Part shown: positions 42,947-51,653 of the stretch, in pieces
Numbering within the stretch: position 1 is the first letter of the stretch
Layout of the letters: each line of letters opens with the position of its first letter
Assembly (NCBI RefSeq): GCF_002086695.1
Contig: NZ_MVIH01000019.1
Location: 23,682 to 87,681, forward strand
Origin: Mycolicibacterium rhodesiae
GTDB taxonomy: Bacteria; Actinomycetota; Actinomycetes; Mycobacteriales; Mycobacteriaceae
DNA length: 64,000 nucleotides
Reading direction: 5' to 3'
Translations under genes and position numbers: made by a program
Notes under the pieces: model-generated
Database searches by the model: none
The model's input: only the letters and a program-made list of their open reading frames with translations
Told to the model about the DNA's origin: nothing

Positions 42947-44251
42947 CTAGCCGCCGAAGCTGGGCAGCTTCGGCAATTGCGGTAGGGCGGGCGCCTGCGG
43001 CATCGGGAACATCATCGTGGTGGTCATCACACCACCCGGTGACTGCATCCGCGGGGTCTGGATGACCGTCGACGGTATCGACGCAATCGTCTGAGGCACC
43101 GTCGCAGTCGCCGTCGCGGTCGCCGCTGCTGACGGCGCCACCGACGCCGAGGACTGCTCCACGACAGCCGACGACGTCGCCGCCGCGGCCGGGGACTGCG
43201 GTGCCGACGGGGTCGTCGTCGCCGGAGCCGGCGACTGGGCCGCCGAGCTGGGGCTGGACGTCGTACCGGCCAACGTGGTGGTGGTTGTGGTCGTCGTTGG
43301 CAATTTGGTCGTGGTCGTCGTCGCGCTCGTCGGCGTGGTCGGCTCCGTCGTCGCCGTCGGCTGCGTGGTCGTCGGCTGCGTCGTCGTGGTCGGTGCGACG
43401 GTCGTCGTCGACGGGGCCGTCGTGGTGGTCGACGGATCGGTCTGGTCCACCGACGAAGTCGGCGTCTGCGACGTCGACGGGCCGAAGGTGCCGGTCCCGT
43501 CGGGCGTCGTCGAGATCGTGATCGACGGCAGACCCGGGACGCTGGTCGGCGGCACCTCGGGCCCGTCGGTCGGGGTGATCACCGCCGGGACGAGCTCAGT
43601 GGCCGACGGCGGAACCGTGTAGGTGATGCCGGGTGGCACGGTGGCCTCCGGATCCTTCTGCACGACTTTCGCCGACAACTGGTTCCACTGCTCGAGGACC
43701 TGCTGCTTCTCCGGCTGGTCGGCCACTGCGCTCACCTGGCTGTTGACCTCGACCAGCTTGGCCTGCGCCTGCTGCCAGTCGCCCTGGGCGACCAACTGCT
43801 GTACCTGCTGGAGCTGCTCCTTGGCCGACGCCAGGGCAACCTGGTCGTCGCGTACCTGGGTGGGGGCACCGAACAGCCACGAGCGCAGTCCGTACAGCGC
43901 GTCACCGGGTCCGGCACCGGCCACGACCGCGCCGAAACCGCCAAGGGCCAGCACACCGGCAGCCGCGGCGCCGACGATGCTCAAACCGCGCCGGCTGCGT
44001 CCGCTGCTCTGCTTTTCCGCCAGCCCGGCGCGCAGGGCGGTGACGGCGTCACGCTCGGTGATCAACCCGGTTGCCGGCGGCCAGCGCATCTCGTCGCGCC
44101 ACCCGCCCAGCAGGTCGGCCAGCTCGGCGTCGGCCCGATCCTGGGGCGCCACCGGGTGCCCGGTGGCCAGGGCCTCGATGAAGCGCTCGCTGGCAAGGAT
44201 CGCGTCGAGCGACGGATCGTCCTTGCGGGAATTGCGTCCGAAGTCAGGCAT
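42947..44251 (-). CDS. rsdA: Anti-sigma-D factor RsdA
   Basis: 434 residues. The N-terminal 60 residues (SLDAILASERFIEALATG) bind SigD in the M. tuberculosis structure. A single membrane helix (LSIVGAAAAGVLALGGFGAVVAG) lies near residue 95, followed by a helical region with Gln-rich segments and a long extracytoplasmic Thr/Pro/Ser-rich tail. RsdA is degraded in two steps to release SigD. Its ATG overlaps the end of sigD by eight bases. The tail is longer than in M. tuberculosis as I recall it. Confidence 0.93.
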   Translation of the reverse strand: MPDFGRNSRKDDPSLDAILASERFIEALATGHPVAPQDRADAELADLLGGWRDEMRWPPATGLITERDAVTALRAGLAEKQSSGRSRRGLSIVGAAAAGVLALGGFGAVVAGAGPGDALYGLRSWLFGAPTQVRDDQVALASAKEQLQQVQQLVAQGDWQQAQAKLVEVNSQVSAVADQPEKQQVLEQWNQLSAKVVQKDPEATVPPGITYTVPPSATELVPAVITPTDGPEVPPTSVPGLPSITISTTPDGTGTFGPSTSQTPTSSVDQTDPSTTTTAPSTTTVAPTTTTQPTTTQPTATTEPTTPTSATTTTTKLPTTTTTTTTLAGTTSSPSSAAQSPAPATTTPSAPQSPAAAATSSAVVEQSSASVAPSAAATATATATVPQTIASIPSTVIQTPRMQSPGGVMTTTMMFPMPQAPALPQLPKLPSFGG

Positions 44252-44822
44252 AGCCGTTACCCGCTGCCGTGATCTCGGTCTTGAGCTTGGCCAGCGCGCG
44301 GTGCTGGGCGACCCGCACCGCTCCGGGGGTGCTGCCGACGGCGTCGGCCGTCTCTTCGGCGGACAACCCCACCACGATGCGCAGCATGAGGATCTCGCGC
44401 TGCTTCTCGGGCAGGATCTCCAGCAACTTGGTCATCCGCGCGGCGGAGTCCGACTGCATCGCCATCTGCTCGGGCCCAGCGTCGAGCGAGAGCCGCTCCG
44501 GCACCACATCCGTGGGATCGGAACGGTTGCGGGCCGCGGCGCGATGCGCGTCGGCGACCTTGTGGGCAGCGATGCCGTACACGAAGGCCAGGAAGGGGCG
44601 ACCCTGATCCTGGTAGCGCGGCAGCGCCTGGATGGCGGCCAAGCAAACCTCCTGAGCGACGTCGTCGGCGGAGAGACCGACCCGCTCCGTGGCCCCGAGG
44701 CGAGCCCGGACATAACGGACCACGATGGGGCGGATGGTCTCCACAACTTCCCGGAGGGCATCCCGGCTGCCGGCCACTGCCTCAGCAACGGCGGCGTCGA
44801 GACGTTCTCCTGGAATTGTCAT
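44244..44822 (-). CDS. sigD: ECF RNA polymerase sigma factor SigD
   Basis: 192 residues from ATG 44822; an in-frame TTG at 44840 would add six residues that also occur in the M. tuberculosis protein (EISPSM), so the longer form is possible. Region 2 holds RYVRARLGATERVGLSADDVAQEVC, and region 4 is LPEKQREILMLRIVVGLSAE followed by GAVRVAQHRALAKLK. SigD directs genes of lipid metabolism and adaptation in starved cells. Its activity is set by RsdA, encoded next in the operon. Confidence 0.93.
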   Translation of the reverse strand: MTIPGERLDAAVAEAVAGSRDALREVVETIRPIVVRYVRARLGATERVGLSADDVAQEVCLAAIQALPRYQDQGRPFLAFVYGIAAHKVADAHRAAARNRSDPTDVVPERLSLDAGPEQMAMQSDSAARMTKLLEILPEKQREILMLRIVVGLSAEETADAVGSTPGAVRVAQHRALAKLKTEITAAGNGYA

Positions 44823-44909
44823 CGACGGCGATATCTCCAACGTTACGTACGGGACGCTTCCCGGCAGCCATTCAGCTAGACAATATCGGCCCGGTCGGTC
44901 GATCGGGCG

Positions 44910-45731
44910 TTAGCCGGGGCTCCATCGGCCGCCGCGCCGCGTGATAAGGCCAGCACAGTCGTCTCGGATGGCCGAGACCTGCTGTGACGTAAGCGATGCA
45001 CTACCGATATCGATCAGCAGACACGCCAGCGCCCAGCGCAGCGGAACCAGACCGTAGGCCTCGGTGTCGCGCAACGCGGCATCGGCCACCGCACGAGCGG
45101 GCTCGAGCGCCCCGGCACAACAGAGCGCCGCGGCGAGCACGACGTCGCTTTTGACCCGGTGCCGTCGCAAGGCGGGCGACGCCTGCTCGGCAATCTCGAT
45201 CCCGCGTCGCGCGTGCGTCACGGCCTCCTCGCCACGTCCACCGGCCATCGCCAGTTCGGCGCGCACCCACTCCAGGCGGATGGCCAGCCGCGGCACACCG
45301 GACCCGTGCGTCAGCTCGCCGGCCCGCTGGAGTAGTCGCGCCGAGGCCGCGAGCCGACCAACTCCGAGAGCATCGGCGGCCAACCCGACGACCGCGTCAG
45401 CATGGGCCTGCACGCTCAGCGGATGATCACCGCACGTCTGCGCCAGTGCCAGCGCGCGGCCATCCCAGCCGGCCGCGGACCGGTGCCCCCCGAGCTGACG
45501 CAGCAACGATGCCTCGGTACTCAACGACAGGGCGAGGAACGCTCCGGCGGGTTCGCGGCGGCGCAGCACGGCAAGGTCCGCCCGGGCACTGCTGTAGCGG
45601 CCCTGGCCGGCGGCAGCGACGGCCCGATGCCAGAGCTGTTCCGGCGTGTGCGCGGTGGGCAGTGGCCAGCAGCCGGGGTGGTCGCCGAAGGCGGCGGCGG
45701 TCAGTACGGAGGCGTCCATCTGACCCGGCAC
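44910..45731 (-). CDS. TPR-like helical protein, Rv3415c-like
   Basis: 273 residues, Ala/Leu/Arg-rich with repeated helix pairs (AVAAAGQGRYSSARADLAVL, then LALSLSTEASLLRQLGG), suggesting tetratricopeptide-like repeats. No signal peptide or catalytic motif was seen. GTG 45731 or ATG 45719 may be the start. It lies between sigD and whiB3 as Rv3415c does in M. tuberculosis, with 87 bp to the sigD start. Its role is unknown. Confidence 0.82.
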   Translation of the reverse strand: MPGQMDASVLTAAAFGDHPGCWPLPTAHTPEQLWHRAVAAAGQGRYSSARADLAVLRRREPAGAFLALSLSTEASLLRQLGGHRSAAGWDGRALALAQTCGDHPLSVQAHADAVVGLAADALGVGRLAASARLLQRAGELTHGSGVPRLAIRLEWVRAELAMAGGRGEEAVTHARRGIEIAEQASPALRRHRVKSDVVLAAALCCAGALEPARAVADAALRDTEAYGLVPLRWALACLLIDIGSASLTSQQVSAIRDDCAGLITRRGGRWSPG

Positions 45732-46096
45732 GCTATCAACCGAGCACGGAAAGATCTCAGTTAACAGTTCATGGTCGTTGTGTTACGGCCGTGTTTACTA
45801 CCTATTGAGCACCCGGAATTCAGGTGCCGACGCGGAGGGCGCCGTACTGCGCAAATCACGAAACCATCACGATCGACCTGCCGTGGTTAGCACGCCACCC
45901 GGCGGCGGTGGGTCGCAATGATGAACGTGATGTAAATTCTCGAGCTGCGATTATGTGATTGCGCACATGGCACGGCTATTGACGCGCTTTGCGAAGCGAC
46001 CCTAATTTGTGAGCACGAGTAGTCACCGGCGACAGTGCTCAGATCGGTTCCACAACTCACGCACATTGAAAGATGTGCGGAGAGAGGGGTTTTCCA
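45732..46096 (+). promoter_or_regulatory. whiB3 upstream region
   Basis: A 365-bp non-coding region, divergent between the Rv3415c-like gene and whiB3. A possible sigma-A-like promoter is TTGACG (45979-45984) and TAATTT (46003-46008) with 18 bp spacing. Just upstream lies a palindrome ATGTG-N6-CACAT (45953-45968) that could bind a regulator. GAGGGG is found eight bases before ATG 46097. The remainder shows nothing I could assign. Confidence 0.5.
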
Positions 46097-46387
46097 ATGC
46101 CACAGCCGCAGCAGCTACCTGGCCCGAACGCAGACATCTGGGATTGGCAGATGCAAGGCGTCTGCCGAGGTGTCGATTCGTCGATGTTCTTCCACCCCGA
46201 CGGCGAGCGCGGCCGCGCCCGCGCCCAGCGCGAGATGCGCGCCAAGGAAATGTGCCGGAGTTGCCCGGTGATTGCCCAATGCCGGTCACATGCTTTGGCC
46301 GTCGCCGAGCCGTATGGCATCTGGGGCGGATTGAGCGAAGCGGAACGCGAATTGTTGCTCAAGCGCGGAATTCGCCGGACCGCCTGA
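46097..46387 (+). CDS. whiB3: Redox-sensing iron-sulfur regulator WhiB3
   Basis: 96 residues. The four cluster-binding cysteines are at residues 23, 53, 56 and 62 (QGVCRGVD, EMCRSCPVIAQC), exactly as in M. tuberculosis WhiB3, and the GIWGG turn follows. WhiB3 binds a 4Fe-4S cluster, senses NO and oxygen and regulates surface-lipid synthesis through SigA region 4. The start ATG 46097 follows GAGGGG; an upstream in-frame ATG at 46073 lacks such a site. Confidence 0.95.
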   Translation: MPQPQQLPGPNADIWDWQMQGVCRGVDSSMFFHPDGERGRARAQREMRAKEMCRSCPVIAQCRSHALAVAEPYGIWGGLSEAERELLLKRGIRRTA

Positions 46388-46405
46388 CTTCGTAGCAAAC
46401 ATGTG

Positions 46406-46440
46406 AAGAGGCCCAACCCGTACGGGGTGGGCCTCTTTCT
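46406..46440. terminator. Rho-independent terminator after whiB3
   Basis: AAGAGGCCCAACCC pairs with GGGGTGGGCCTCTTT around GTAC, with one mismatch, followed by a short T-run. It lies 18 bp after the whiB3 stop. The complementary strand also reads as a hairpin with T residues, so it may also end the convergent reductase gene. Confidence 0.85.
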
Positions 46441-47189
46441 CACTGAGCGCCGGCTGCCAGCCACTGTTCGAACGTCGTGGGAGCGATCCGCGCACCGTCG
46501 CCAGGCAGAAGGACATTGCCCGCGAACTCGACTCCCTGCGGTCCGTCCCACGTCGGCACCAACTTCACCGACTTGCCTTGCACGGCGTGCGTCCGACGCG
46601 CCATGTCGACCAGGTCCTGGGTGTCGGGGCCGGCCACATCGACGTATCTGCCCTGCGGCGCGCCGACCGCGATCTCGGCCAGTACGTCGGCGATGTCGTC
46701 CGGTGCGATCGGCTGCACCAGCAAAGGTGGGATGAGCGCGACGCCGTCCTGCTCGCCCCAGCCGGCGACCATGGCCGCGAAGTCGTGGAACTGCGTGGCC
46801 GGGACGATTGTCCACGGCACAGGACCTGCCTCGATGAGGCTTTCCTGCACCACTTTGCCCACGTGGTGGGCGGTTCCGGCGTCGAGCCGGTGAATACCGA
46901 CGATCGACAGCAGAACGTGATGGCGGACGCCGGCGCGTTGCTCACCTGCGAGCAGGTTTGTCGTCGTCGTTGCGAAGTACTCACGGGTCTCGTCCACGCC
47001 CATCGGCGGCGCGCTGATGGCGTCGACCACCGCGTCGACGCCCGCGAGCGCCGTATCCAAGCCGTCCCCGGTGATGAGGTCGACAGCGTCGGACCGGCTG
47101 ATCCGGACGACGTCGTGCCCGTCGCGCTCGAGGGCCGCGACTGTCCGAGCGCCGATGTTGCCGGTTGCGCCTGCTACCGCGATACGCAT
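46440..47189 (-). CDS. NAD(P)-binding NmrA-like SDR protein
   Basis: 249 residues from ATG 47189, which has AGGAGG six bases upstream. IAVAGATGNIGARTVAALE is the Rossmann motif of atypical SDRs. The lack of a YxxxK active site in the expected place and the PWTIVPATQFHDF segment fit the NmrA/quinone-oxidoreductase-2 group, which bind NAD(P) as redox sensors or reductases. The family's exact role here is unknown. It converges on whiB3 and is unlike the M. tuberculosis gene order at this place. Confidence 0.85.
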   Translation of the reverse strand: MRIAVAGATGNIGARTVAALERDGHDVVRISRSDAVDLITGDGLDTALAGVDAVVDAISAPPMGVDETREYFATTTTNLLAGEQRAGVRHHVLLSIVGIHRLDAGTAHHVGKVVQESLIEAGPVPWTIVPATQFHDFAAMVAGWGEQDGVALIPPLLVQPIAPDDIADVLAEIAVGAPQGRYVDVAGPDTQDLVDMARRTHAVQGKSVKLVPTWDGPQGVEFAGNVLLPGDGARIAPTTFEQWLAAGAQ

Positions 47190-47250
47190 GGAAGACCTCC
47201 TGGGGGTGTCGTGGGTTCCTAAAGGTCGCAACGCCGAGGCGACAACAATG

Positions 47251-48888
47251 TCATCCGGGGATGACAGGAATCGTCAGCGCGGAGGCGCCCGGTCCCCAGT
47301 GCACGACCGCACTCCCCCGTCGGCTCGGTGTGTACCGCGCGGGAAGATGGCCGAACAGAGGGTTGAACGGTTCGAGATAGCGTCCCGAGATCAGCAACCG
47401 CATTTCGTCGCCGGCCCGAAACAACGTCGACGAGGCGCTCAGCGGGATGTCGGCGTCGACAACCTCGCCCGGTCGCAGCGGCTCGAGCTTGTCCAGGGAA
47501 TGTCGCAGCGCCAGCCGCAGCCGACCGTCGGCGATCCGGTCCCGGCCGTAGCCGTAGGACCCCTCGAACGGCACGTACCGCCCGTCGCTCCACTTTTCGA
47601 CCCCGACGAACAGGTGCGCGTCGTCGGCGCCGTCCAGCGAGATCCGCAGCCGCAGGGTCATCGGGCCGGTGAGCTCGACATCGCGGTCGAAGCGGTGCGA
47701 GAACGCGATCGCTTGTCGACGCAACCGAAACGTCGCGGCGCCCGTGACTTTCGGCGCCAACTCGAGCAACGCACCATCGTCACCGAGATGCAGTGTGGTC
47801 CAGCGTGTGCGGGCTAATGGCCACTCGTTCTCGGCGCGCACCGCCACCACGGCGTCGCGGCGTTCGCGGATTTCCAGACGCACCCGTGGCAGCGCGGGTA
47901 TGTCGAGGCCGCGCAGGTGGCGGTCGAAGAACGCCGTCTGCGCACGCTGAGCCTCATCGCTGTAGAAGACGGCCCACTTGCCGCCGCGGTGCGTGTACGC
48001 GCTGCGTTCGGCCGAGCCCGCCCGTTCGATCAACCGCCAGGAGCCCTGGCTGTGCAGATTGTGATCGGAGAAGCTGGCGCAGGCCAGGATCGGCACCTCG
48101 ATGCGCGCGAGGTCGGGCGTGATGGACTGCCACCACGCGTCGCGCAGCGGATGCCGGCGCCGCTGATCGCCGATATCGACCGACAGGCGGGCGACCCGGC
48201 GCGTCAGGGTCTGCCAGATCACCGAGAAACCCCGCTCGGGCACTCCGCCCGGTGTCATGAAGTCACGGTAGGCGTCGGTGAACCCCTCCCAGGGGCAGAT
48301 CGCCGCGAGGTGCGGTGGATGCAGTGCTGCTGATTTGTATTGCGAGAGAGCCAGATACGACACGCCGAGCATTCCGACCCGTCCGTTGGACCAGGGCTGC
48401 GTTCCGGCCCACTCGATCAGGTCATAGGTGTCGCGGGCTTCGTCGTCGGACAGCAGCGTACCGGTCCCATCCGAAGTGCCCGCACCCCGCGCATCGGCGT
48501 TGATCACGACGTAGCCCCGCGCGACCCATGCCACCGGGTCTGGTGCCTCCCAACCGGTTTCGCTCGAGATCTGAAAGGGCGACGGCTGATTCATGATCCG
48601 GAATTGGAAGTTGAGTCGCCATCCTCGCCGAGTTCGGCGCGGCAGGGCATCCTTGCCGTAGGGGTGCACCGAGAGGATGACCGGGAAGGGGCCCTGCCCG
48701 GGTGGACGATAGACGTTGACGCGCAACGTGATTCCGTCGCGCATCCGGACGGCCACGTCGTGGTCCTTCAGAAGGTCGTCAGGCGCAGGCACGACGGTCA
48801 CCGGAGGATGCAGAAAGGTCCGGATCCGGCGGCGGGCGTAGGCCGCTGCGCCGGGCCGTCGCCAGGGCCGGTCGTATCGGGGCGCCAT
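47251..48888 (-). CDS. CocE/NonD-family hydrolase
   Basis: 545 residues from ATG 48888, one base after the upstream TGA. The nucleophile serine lies in GMLGVSYLALSQY, the acid in ACASFSDHNLHSQG and the histidine in YTHRGGKWAVFYS, the usual triad of CocE/NonD (X-Pro dipeptidyl-peptidase-like) alpha/beta hydrolases. The C-terminal 180 residues form the jelly-roll (PLSASSTLFRAGDEMRLLIS). Substrates of relatives are acyl esters or amides. It follows the DUF4349 lipoprotein gene in one operon. Confidence 0.9.
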   Translation of the reverse strand: MAPRYDRPWRRPGAAAYARRRIRTFLHPPVTVVPAPDDLLKDHDVAVRMRDGITLRVNVYRPPGQGPFPVILSVHPYGKDALPRRTRRGWRLNFQFRIMNQPSPFQISSETGWEAPDPVAWVARGYVVINADARGAGTSDGTGTLLSDDEARDTYDLIEWAGTQPWSNGRVGMLGVSYLALSQYKSAALHPPHLAAICPWEGFTDAYRDFMTPGGVPERGFSVIWQTLTRRVARLSVDIGDQRRRHPLRDAWWQSITPDLARIEVPILACASFSDHNLHSQGSWRLIERAGSAERSAYTHRGGKWAVFYSDEAQRAQTAFFDRHLRGLDIPALPRVRLEIRERRDAVVAVRAENEWPLARTRWTTLHLGDDGALLELAPKVTGAATFRLRRQAIAFSHRFDRDVELTGPMTLRLRISLDGADDAHLFVGVEKWSDGRYVPFEGSYGYGRDRIADGRLRLALRHSLDKLEPLRPGEVVDADIPLSASSTLFRAGDEMRLLISGRYLEPFNPLFGHLPARYTPSRRGSAVVHWGPGASALTIPVIPG

Positions 48889-48889
48889 G

Positions 48890-49816
48890 TCAGCTGGGCG
48901 GGGCCTCGTCCTCATCGGAAGCGCCGACCGTGGCAGGTTGCGGGGGCTGCACGGGTTGCGGCGCCGCCGGGCGAGCCCTGGTGAGGCGCACGATGAGGTA
49001 GACAATCGCACCGGCGACCGCCAGCACCGCCAGCCAGGGCAGCAGCAGACCGAACAGCAGCACGAGGTTGCCGGCGACGGAAACCATCGTGTCCCAACCA
49101 CGTTCGACCTGACCGAAGAAACCCCGGTACTCGGTGGGCGCAGGCCCGCCGATCTCCTGGGCGATGAAGGTGACGTCGACGGTGCTGTAGTCGATCTGAT
49201 CGCCGAGCGCCTGTCGCTGGGCCCGCAGGCTGTCGAGGTCGGCCTGGCGTTCCGACAGTGCGCTTTCGGCTTTGATCAGTGCGTCAGGGTCCTTGGCGTC
49301 GCGCATGATGCCGAGCAGCCGGTCGACCGATGTCTGCAGTGCCGTGATCCGGGCATCAAGGTCGACGCGCTGAGCGGTGACGTCGTCGGCGCTGACCTGG
49401 ACGTGCTCGACGGTGCCCAGCGTCTTGAGTTCCCGCAGGGTCTCGTCGAGCTTGGCGGCCGGGACCCGCAGGACGACCGTGGAGCGAGCTCGTCCGGTAC
49501 CGGATCCCGCGTCCTCGGAGCGGCTGTCGACGCGGCCCTTCGCGTTCTCGACGATGACCGCCGCTTTGTCTGCGGCCTCCGCCGGATGGGCCACCGAGAT
49601 CGACATCGACGCCGTTTTGACCACATCCCGCTTGGCCATTGGGGGTTGCCCCGGCGCGTCCTGCGGCATCGGCGCGCCGGCGCCCTCGGCCGAACTGACC
49701 GACGGCGCGGGCGCGGTCGGCGGGCGAGAACTGGTCCCGGCGCACGCCGTCAGCGGGCTCAGCGCGGTAATACCCGCGACGGCCAGCACCGCCACCCGAA
49801 CATTCGCGGTACGCAC
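48890..49816 (-). CDS. DUF4349 lipoprotein
   Basis: 308 residues. The signal sequence ends at the lipobox LTACAG, so the protein is likely lipid-anchored outside the membrane. The DUF4349 domain (TASMSISVAHPAEAADKA, ALQTSVDRLLGIM, LDSLRAQRQALGDQIDYSTV) contains a coiled coil, and a C-terminal membrane helix (LLFGLLLPWLAVLAVAG) is followed by a Pro-rich cytoplasmic tail. The family has no known activity. It begins three bases before the next gene upstream ends, so it belongs to the operon with the M15-like gene. Confidence 0.87.
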   Translation of the reverse strand: MRTANVRVAVLAVAGITALSPLTACAGTSSRPPTAPAPSVSSAEGAGAPMPQDAPGQPPMAKRDVVKTASMSISVAHPAEAADKAAVIVENAKGRVDSRSEDAGSGTGRARSTVVLRVPAAKLDETLRELKTLGTVEHVQVSADDVTAQRVDLDARITALQTSVDRLLGIMRDAKDPDALIKAESALSERQADLDSLRAQRQALGDQIDYSTVDVTFIAQEIGGPAPTEYRGFFGQVERGWDTMVSVAGNLVLLFGLLLPWLAVLAVAGAIVYLIVRLTRARPAAPQPVQPPQPATVGASDEDEAPPS

Positions 49817-49819
49817 CTG

Positions 49820-50521
49820 TTACGCCGGCTCTGATTGCATGGACCCGAGGAAATACGTCTCGCGCCCGGTCGGGTAGCCGCCGCCGTCGGTGGCGATGTG
49901 GACGTGATCGAAGTGGTTGGCGGTTTCGTTGCCGTAGTCGGCGGTCCAGCTGGGCGCCCCGATCCCCGGGTAGAAGCCCTGGCGCCAGATCACGTGCAGC
50001 ACACCCCAGCGCTTGGCGTTTGCCAGGGCGAAGCCGGCGATCTGGTTGCCGAGTTCGATGCCCTCCGGGGTGTGATAGTTCGGGATCATGACGTCAATGG
50101 CCAAGCCGTTGGGATGCCACTTCAAGGGATCCTGCCGGTAGCCTCCGATCGTCTTGATCTCCAGGAACATCACGCTGATCGCGCGAGCAACCCAGATCGT
50201 ATGGATCTGCAGACCTTGCTCGGGTGCGATACCGCGCGGCAACGCCAACTGGAAATTGCCGCCGGCGACGGGTGCGCTGGCGGCCAGCAGCTCCGCTTCG
50301 GTGGGCGCAGCGATGTGCGGCAGGTCGGCCGCGGCCGCCGTCTGGGCGGCGGGCGAAACCGTCGGCGCCGCAACACAACACTTGGTTTCGGTGCTTTGGG
50401 CGTAGAACATGGCCCCGGCAACGGTCACCGAGGCCGCCACGGCCAGCCAGCGACCGCGAGCGCCGGCGAACACGTTGACCACGAGCAGCACTTTACTGTG
50501 GCGGGCGTCGCGATGGGGCAA
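49820..50521 (-). CDS. Exported D-Ala-D-Ala carboxypeptidase-like (M15-type) protein
   Basis: 233 residues with one N-terminal membrane or signal helix (WLAVAASVTVAGAMFYA). The C-terminal domain has the metal-binding pattern KWHPNGLAIDVMIPN, followed about 60 residues later by HFDHVHI, typical of the VanY/ARB_07466-like M15 peptidases that trim peptidoglycan stems. Start choice is weak: TTG 50521 gives the longest form; a GTG about 30 bases downstream also fits. It is the first of three genes reading toward the CocE hydrolase. Confidence 0.78.
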   Translation of the reverse strand: MPHRDARHSKVLLVVNVFAGARGRWLAVAASVTVAGAMFYAQSTETKCCVAAPTVSPAAQTAAAADLPHIAAPTEAELLAASAPVAGGNFQLALPRGIAPEQGLQIHTIWVARAISVMFLEIKTIGGYRQDPLKWHPNGLAIDVMIPNYHTPEGIELGNQIAGFALANAKRWGVLHVIWRQGFYPGIGAPSWTADYGNETANHFDHVHIATDGGGYPTGRETYFLGSMQSEPA

Positions 50522-50540
50522 CCTTCGCGCAGCCGTTGCG

Positions 50541-51575
50541 TCAGGGCTTGATCAACACCTTCAGCGCCTCGCGGTCGGCCATCGCGCGGTACCCATCCGG
50601 CGTCTCGTCCAGGGCGATCGTCCGGTCGAAGACCCGGCCGGGTTCGATGACGCCCTCGAGGATGTCGGGCATGAGTTCTTCGATGTAGGCCCGCGCCGGC
50701 GCTGCCCCACCGGTGAGCGTGATGTTGCGCATCATGGTGTCGAATCCCAGTGGGACGTTGCGGTATTGGGAGACACCAAGTCTGCTGACCGCACCACCGG
50801 CCCGGACGGCGCCGAGGGCGGTGACGAGCGACTGTTCGGTGCCGACGCATTCGATGACGGCATGCGTGCCGTCGCCACCGGTCAGCTCCCGGATCTTGTC
50901 CACGGCTTCGTCACCGCGTTCGGCCACGACATCGGTGGCGCCGAACTCGCGGCCGAGATCGGTCCGGTTGGTGTGACGGCCGTTGAGGATGATCTGCTCG
51001 GCGCCCAGGCGCTTGGCGGCCAGCACCGCGCAGAGGCCGACCGCACCGTCGCCGATCACGGTCACCGATGATCCGGGCCGAACACGAGCGGTGACCACGC
51101 CGTGGTGGCCGGTGCAGAACACATCGGACAGCGTCAGCAGCGACGGCATCAGGGCTGAGTCTTCGGCGACGGGAAGCTTCACCAGCGTGCCTTGCGCCTG
51201 CGGAACGCGCACCGCCTCGCCCTGCCCGGCGTCGACCCCGCGAGCGCCCCAGCCACCGCCGTGGCGACACGACGTCTGCAAGCCCTCGCGGCAGAAGTCG
51301 CAGGTGTTGTCCGCCCAGACGAACGGCGCGACGACCAGATCACCGCGCTGGAGACCCCCGACGTCTGCGCCGACGTCCTCGACGATGCCGATGAATTCGT
51401 GGCCCATCCGGCGGCCGCCGTCCTTGTGCGGCATGGATTGGTACGGCCACAGGTCGCTGCCGCAGATGCACGAGCGGGTGACCCGCACGATGGCGTCGGT
51501 GGGATCTTTCAGGACAGGGTCCGGTACATCCTCGACGCGGACGTCGCCTGCCTCGTACATCAGGGTTGCGCGCAT
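50541..51575 (-). CDS. Zinc-dependent alcohol dehydrogenase (MDR family)
   Basis: 344 residues. The catalytic zinc ligands lie in SCICGSDLWPYQ and MGHEFIGIVEDVG, the structural zinc loop is DFCREGLQTSCRHGG, and the Rossmann motif is VTVIGDGAVGLCAVLAAKRL. It is a GroES-fold reductase using NAD(P)H with an unknown alcohol or aldehyde. It starts at ATG 51575 and lies 19 bp upstream of the M15-like gene, perhaps in the same transcript. Confidence 0.9.
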   Translation of the reverse strand: MRATLMYEAGDVRVEDVPDPVLKDPTDAIVRVTRSCICGSDLWPYQSMPHKDGGRRMGHEFIGIVEDVGADVGGLQRGDLVVAPFVWADNTCDFCREGLQTSCRHGGGWGARGVDAGQGEAVRVPQAQGTLVKLPVAEDSALMPSLLTLSDVFCTGHHGVVTARVRPGSSVTVIGDGAVGLCAVLAAKRLGAEQIILNGRHTNRTDLGREFGATDVVAERGDEAVDKIRELTGGDGTHAVIECVGTEQSLVTALGAVRAGGAVSRLGVSQYRNVPLGFDTMMRNITLTGGAAPARAYIEELMPDILEGVIEPGRVFDRTIALDETPDGYRAMADREALKVLIKP

Positions 51576-51653
51576 GGTTCGACAGTAGATCGCCGGTGAT
51601 CACCCCCGCCCGGCGCGTCCTCGGTCATGACCTCGAGCCGTTGTGCCGCAGGT

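Noticed and set aside
45953..45968. Classical CRP-binding site before whiB3
   Set aside because: The half sites are spaced by six bases between GTG and CAC rather than eight, so it does not match the CRP consensus.
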